A DNA stretch of 16,529 nucleotides from Acidimicrobiia bacterium UBA6912 (lineage in GTDB: Bacteria > Actinomycetota > Acidimicrobiia > Spongiisociales > UBA5794). Each line of letters begins with the position of its first letter. The stretch's first letter is position 1. The notes beneath the pieces were generated by a model that worked only from the letters and a program-made list of their open reading frames with translations, ran no database searches and was not told the origin of the DNA. A program made the translations under genes and the position numbers. Shown in pieces: positions 14,112 through 16,529 of the stretch. Where the stretch lies: the NCBI GenBank assembly GCA_002450985.1, contig DKBA01000317.1, forward strand, positions 296-16,824. The letters are read 5' to 3'.

Positions 14112-15118
14112 GTGACGGGCCGTTGATCCTCGGCATCGAGACGAGCTGCGACGAGACCGGCGTCGCCGTGGTCGCCGGGCTGGACGTCCGCTCGTCCGTG
14201 CTCGCCTCGCAGACGGAGGAGCACGCCCGGTTCGGGGGTGTCGTGCCCGAGGTCGCCGCCCGCGCCCACGTGGAGGCGATCCGCCCCCTCGTCCACGAGG
14301 CTGTGCGCCAAGCCGGCATCCACCCCGGCGACATCGACGCCATCGCCGCCACCCAGGGTCCCGGTCTCGTCGGCTCCCTCGTGGTGGGCTACGCCTTCGC
14401 CAAGTCGCTCGCATGGAGCCTGCGGAAGCCGTTCATCGGTGTCGACCACATGGAGGGCCACCTCTTCGCCCCTCGCCTCGAGCACGCCGGCTACCACCCG
14501 CCGGCGGTGGTGCTGCTCGCCTCGGGTGGGCACAGTCAGATCGTGCACGTGCGTGGATGGGGTGACTACGACGTGCTCGGGAGCACCATCGACGACGCCG
14601 CCGGGGAGGCGTTCGACAAGCTCGCCAGGTTCATGGGGCTCGGCTATCCGGGCGGTCCCGCCATCGACCGCGCCTCGGATGGCGGGGATCCCGCTGCGAT
14701 CGCCTTCCCCAGGGCGTTGCGGGACCGGCCGTTCGACGTGTCCTTCTCGGGGTTGAAGACGTCGGTGACGACGTTCCTCGAGAAGGCGAAGGCTGCCGGC
14801 GACGTGCCGCCCCTGCCCGACGTGGCGGCGTCGCTGCAAGAAGCCATCGTCGATGCCCTGGTCGAGAAGACCTTCAACGCCGTGCGCGAGACCGGGGCCC
14901 GGGTGGTCGCCGGCGGCGGGGGAGTGCTCGCCAACCGCAGGCTGCGGCAACGGCTCGCCGAGGAGGCGGACGCCCACGACGTCGAGCTGTACCTGCCGTC
15001 GCCGGCCCTGTGCACCGACAACGGCGCCATGATCGCCGCCGCCGCCAACTTCTGGTTCGACGCCGGCAGGGAGACCCCGTGGCGCAGCGACGTCGAGCCC
15101 GGCCTGAAGCTGGGGTAG
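14108..15118 (+). CDS. tsaD: tRNA N6-adenosine threonylcarbamoyltransferase TsaD
   Basis: TsaD transfers the threonylcarbamoyl group from TC-AMP to A37 of tRNA. The 336-residue ASKHA-fold protein begins GPLILGIETSCDETGVAVV. The metal site is HMEGH (His114, His118) with Asp304 in CTDNGAM. Other family segments are GGVVPEVAARAH (43-54), TQGPGLVGSLVVG (82-94), LLASGGHSQIV, DDAAGEAFDKLAR, GYPGGPAID and FSGLKTSV. The ATG at 14108 overlaps the rimI stop as ATGA and is the last such junction of the operon. The complete set TsaE, TsaB and TsaD is present here; the TC-AMP synthase TsaC is not in the window. groES follows after a regulated promoter region. Confidence 0.97.
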   Translation: MSDGPLILGIETSCDETGVAVVAGLDVRSSVLASQTEEHARFGGVVPEVAARAHVEAIRPLVHEAVRQAGIHPGDIDAIAATQGPGLVGSLVVGYAFAKSLAWSLRKPFIGVDHMEGHLFAPRLEHAGYHPPAVVLLASGGHSQIVHVRGWGDYDVLGSTIDDAAGEAFDKLARFMGLGYPGGPAIDRASDGGDPAAIAFPRALRDRPFDVSFSGLKTSVTTFLEKAKAAGDVPPLPDVAASLQEAIVDALVEKTFNAVRETGARVVAGGGGVLANRRLRQRLAEEADAHDVELYLPSPALCTDNGAMIAAAANFWFDAGRETPWRSDVEPGLKLG

Positions 15119-15195
15119 GGGAGTCGCCCTCCGGGGCCGACGTCCGACGTCTGGTCGGTGTCGTGCAGTATCCCGAACGTGCCTAGGCTCGGCGC

Positions 15196-15256
15196 TGGCA
15201 CTCTCGCCGATCGTCCGCTAGCACTCTTGCGCAGAGAGTGCTACGATCTGGCACTC
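15196..15256 (+). promoter_or_regulatory. CIRCE operator with two flanking half-sites, upstream of groES
   Basis: TAGCACTC (15219-15226), nine bases, then GAGTGCTA (15236-15243) form a complete CIRCE inverted repeat, the known operator of the heat-shock repressor HrcA. Each arm lacks only the outermost T/A of the TTAGCACTC consensus. Single TGGCACTC half-sites in direct orientation occur at 15196-15203 and 15249-15256, without a matching second arm. Whether HrcA touches them is unknown. Confidence 0.9.
15219..15247 (+). promoter_or_regulatory. Candidate groESL promoter overlapping CIRCE
   Basis: TACGAT (15242-15247) is a good TANNNT -10 box. The hexamer 17 bases upstream, TAGCAC (15219-15224), is a weak -35 match. 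Both lie inside or against the CIRCE element, so a bound repressor would block polymerase directly. The implied transcript start near 15254 leaves about a 48-base leader. Confidence 0.5.
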
Positions 15257-15287
15257 GCAGGTATCGACTGCTAATCGTCTCTCGACC

Positions 15288-15294
15288 AAGGAGG
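15288..15294 (+). promoter_or_regulatory. groES ribosome binding site
   Basis: AAGGAGG is a perfect Shine-Dalgarno sequence seven bases before the ATG at 15302. It contrasts with the SD-poor starts of most genes upstream and fits high-level chaperonin expression. Confidence 0.85.
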
Positions 15295-15301
15295 GAGTCG
15301 A

Positions 15302-15595
15302 ATGAACCTGAAGCCCCTGGGCGACCGCATCGTGGTCAAGCCCAAGGAGGAGTCCGAGGCTCGCACGGCGAGCGGACTCGTCATCCCCGACACCGCCAAG
15401 GAGAAGCCCCAGCTGGGCGAGGTCCTTGCGGTCGGCCCCGGCAACTGGAACGAGGACGGGGACGAGCGCATCCCGCTCGACGTATCCGTCGGTGATCTCG
15501 TCTTCTACTCGAAGTACGGCGGCACCGAGGTGAAGGTGGAGGGTGAGGACTACCTCATCCTGTCGGCTCGCGACGTGCTGGCCGTTCTGGCGTAG
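15302..15595 (+). CDS. groES: Co-chaperonin GroES
   Basis: The 97-residue protein forms the heptameric lid of the GroEL folding chamber. The opening MNLKPLGDRIVVKPKEES and the mobile-loop region TASGLVIPDTAKEKPQLG (residues 22-39) are characteristic; the loop's hydrophobic tripeptide LVI docks on GroEL. GEVLAVGPG (39-47), VGDLVFYSKYGGTEVKV and the C-terminal EDYLILSARDVLAVL complete the family pattern. The start is fixed by a perfect ribosome binding site. The TAG stop overlaps the AGGAGG of groEL, so the two genes are tightly coupled. A CIRCE element upstream indicates HrcA-type repression relieved by heat shock. Confidence 0.98.
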   Translation: MNLKPLGDRIVVKPKEESEARTASGLVIPDTAKEKPQLGEVLAVGPGNWNEDGDERIPLDVSVGDLVFYSKYGGTEVKVEGEDYLILSARDVLAVLA

Positions 15596-15599
15596 GAGG
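15594..15599 (+). promoter_or_regulatory. groEL ribosome binding site overlapping the groES stop codon
   Basis: AGGAGG begins on the second base of the groES TAG stop and ends ten bases before the groEL ATG at 15610, so terminating groES ribosomes sit on it. Confidence 0.8.
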
Positions 15600-15609
15600 A
15601 AGGGAATAC

Positions 15610-16529
15610 ATGGCTGCTAAGGAGTTGAGGTTCAGCGAGGAGGCGCGACGCGGGCTGCAGGCCGGCGTCGACAAGCTCGCCGACACGGTGAAGGTCACGT
15701 TGGGCCCGAAGGGCCGCAACGTCGTCCTGGAGAAGAAGTGGGGCGCCCCCACCATCACGAACGACGGCGTCACCATCGCCAAGGAGATCGAGCTCGACGA
15801 CCCGTGGGAGAACATGGGCGCCCAGCTGGCTCGTGAGGTCGCCGACAAGACCAACACGGTCGCCGGTGACGGCACGACCACGGCGACGGTGCTCGCCCAG
15901 GCTATGGTCCGCGACGGGCTTCGCCTCGTGGCCGCCGGCGCCAACCCGATGGAGATGAAGCGCGGCATCGAGGAAGCCGTGGCTCGCGTCGTCGAGTCGA
16001 TCGGCGAGATGGCCACCCCGGTGGACTCGAATGCCCACGACCAGATCGCCTACGTGGCCGCCAACTCGGCCGCCGACACCACCATCGGCGAGCGCATCGC
16101 CGATGCGATGCAGAAGGTCGGCAACGAGGGTGTCATCACCGTCGAGGATTCCCAGACGTTCGGCGTCGAGCTGGAGTTCACCGAGGGTATGCAGTTCGAC
16201 AAGGGCTACATCTCCCCGTACTTCATCACCGACCCGGACCGCCAGGAGGCGGTGCTGGAGGATCCGTACCTCCTCATCGTCAACTCGAAGATCTCGTCGG
16301 TGCAGGACCTGCTCCCCGTGCTGGAGAAGGTCATGCAGACCGGCAAGCCGGTGCTCATCATCGCCGAGGACGTCGAAGGCGAGGCTCTCGCCACGCTCGT
16401 CGTCAACAAGATCCGCGGCACCTTCGCCTCGGTCGCCGTCAAGGCGCCGGGCTTCGGCGAGCGGCGCAAGGCCATGCTCCAGGACATCGCGATCCTGACG
16501 GGCGCCCAGGTCATCTCCGAGGAGGTCGG
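15610..16529 (+). CDS. groEL: Chaperonin GroEL, N-terminal part (3' truncated by window end)
   Basis: The open frame from the ATG at 15610 reaches the end of the window without a stop and encodes 306 of about 540 residues. The equatorial ATPase features are present: LGPKGRNVVL (residues 31-40), TITNDGVTIAKEIELDDPWENMGAQL (written in two parts in the family signature as TNDGVTIA and NMGAQL), and GDGTTTATVLA with Asp87 as the catalytic residue. The apical domain follows, with TEGMQFDKGYISPYF and VKAPGFGERRKAML. The C-terminus, including any Gly-Met or His-rich tail that would separate the actinobacterial GroEL1 and GroEL2 types, is outside the window. Pairing with groES under CIRCE is the standard operon. 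Confidence 0.98.
   Translation, partial: MAAKELRFSEEARRGLQAGVDKLADTVKVTLGPKGRNVVLEKKWGAPTITNDGVTIAKEIELDDPWENMGAQLAREVADKTNTVAGDGTTTATVLAQAMVRDGLRLVAAGANPMEMKRGIEEAVARVVESIGEMATPVDSNAHDQIAYVAANSAADTTIGERIADAMQKVGNEGVITVEDSQTFGVELEFTEGMQFDKGYISPYFITDPDRQEAVLEDPYLLIVNSKISSVQDLLPVLEKVMQTGKPVLIIAEDVEGEALATLVVNKIRGTFASVAVKAPGFGERRKAMLQDIAILTGAQVISEEV

Noticed and set aside
15119..15180. Terminator after tsaD
   Set aside because: Only short imperfect repeats (ccgacgt direct repeats and a 4-bp stem) are visible, too weak to call. Read-through control by another mechanism cannot be excluded.
15179..15274. Short GTG-initiated frame across the CIRCE region
   Set aside because: It is a 31-codon frame that runs through the operator and promoter, with no SD and no similarity. 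A TATCCC upstream lacks the final T of the -10 pattern.
1..16529. CRISPR arrays, insertion sequences, prophage, tRNA or rRNA genes, toxin-antitoxin or defence genes
   Set aside because: I looked for repeat-spacer periodicity, transposase or integrase motifs and tRNA T-arms on both strands and found none. Every substantial gene fits a core or small accessory function.

Overview
This window is ordinary chromosomal housekeeping DNA from a high-GC (about 70% by eye) bacterium, most likely an actinobacterium (Actinomycetota). The evidence is the gene order rplM-rpsI-glmM-x-glmS ... acpS-nnr-alr-...-tsaE-tsaB-rimI-tsaD-groES-groEL, which matches a conserved actinobacterial block, together with frequent GTG starts, a CIRCE-controlled groESL and several apparently leaderless promoters. 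A deep-branching class such as Acidimicrobiia is a guess. I see no transposase, integrase, CRISPR array, tRNA or rRNA.

Layout. (1) Positions 1-2903, plus strand: the 3' end of rplM, then rpsI, glmM and an APH-fold small-molecule kinase of unknown substrate, all packed within 0-8 bases of each other. (2) Positions 2904-3167: a hairpin-rich leader in front of glmS (3168-4991), in which the glmS ribosome binding site can pair with an upstream CCTCC. (3) Positions 5016-6485, minus strand: a nitronate-monooxygenase-like flavoprotein converging on glmS. It is divergent from a small USP-like protein (6766-7200), which is followed by a strong hairpin terminator. (4) Positions 7269-8240: a Mug-type DNA glycosylase and acpS, each with a -10 box placed so that the transcript would start on the start codon. 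(5) Positions 8325-15118: an eight-gene operon, nnr (NAD(P)HX epimerase/dehydratase)-alr-P1 peptidase-family-4 uracil-DNA glycosylase-tsaE-tsaB-rimI-tsaD, whose seven junctions are all 4-base ATGA/GTGA overlaps. (6) Positions 15119-16529: a CIRCE operator, groES, and groEL running off the end.

How the genes work together. glmS and glmM make glucosamine-6-phosphate and glucosamine-1-phosphate for UDP-GlcNAc and peptidoglycan, and alr supplies D-alanine for the same wall. tsaE, tsaB and tsaD form the bacterial t6A37 tRNA-modification machinery. Mug and the 4Fe-4S UDG repair deaminated bases. acpS activates acyl carrier protein, nnr repairs damaged NAD(P)H hydrates, and groES/groEL fold proteins under HrcA-type control.

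I did not find an exciting new system. The observations most worth checking are the putative SD-sequestering glmS leader, the repeated TANNNT-N6-start (leaderless) architecture with a nine-codon-long upstream reading unit overlapping nnr, the sliding-clamp-like QLDLF tail on the UDG, and the unknown kinase between glmM and glmS.
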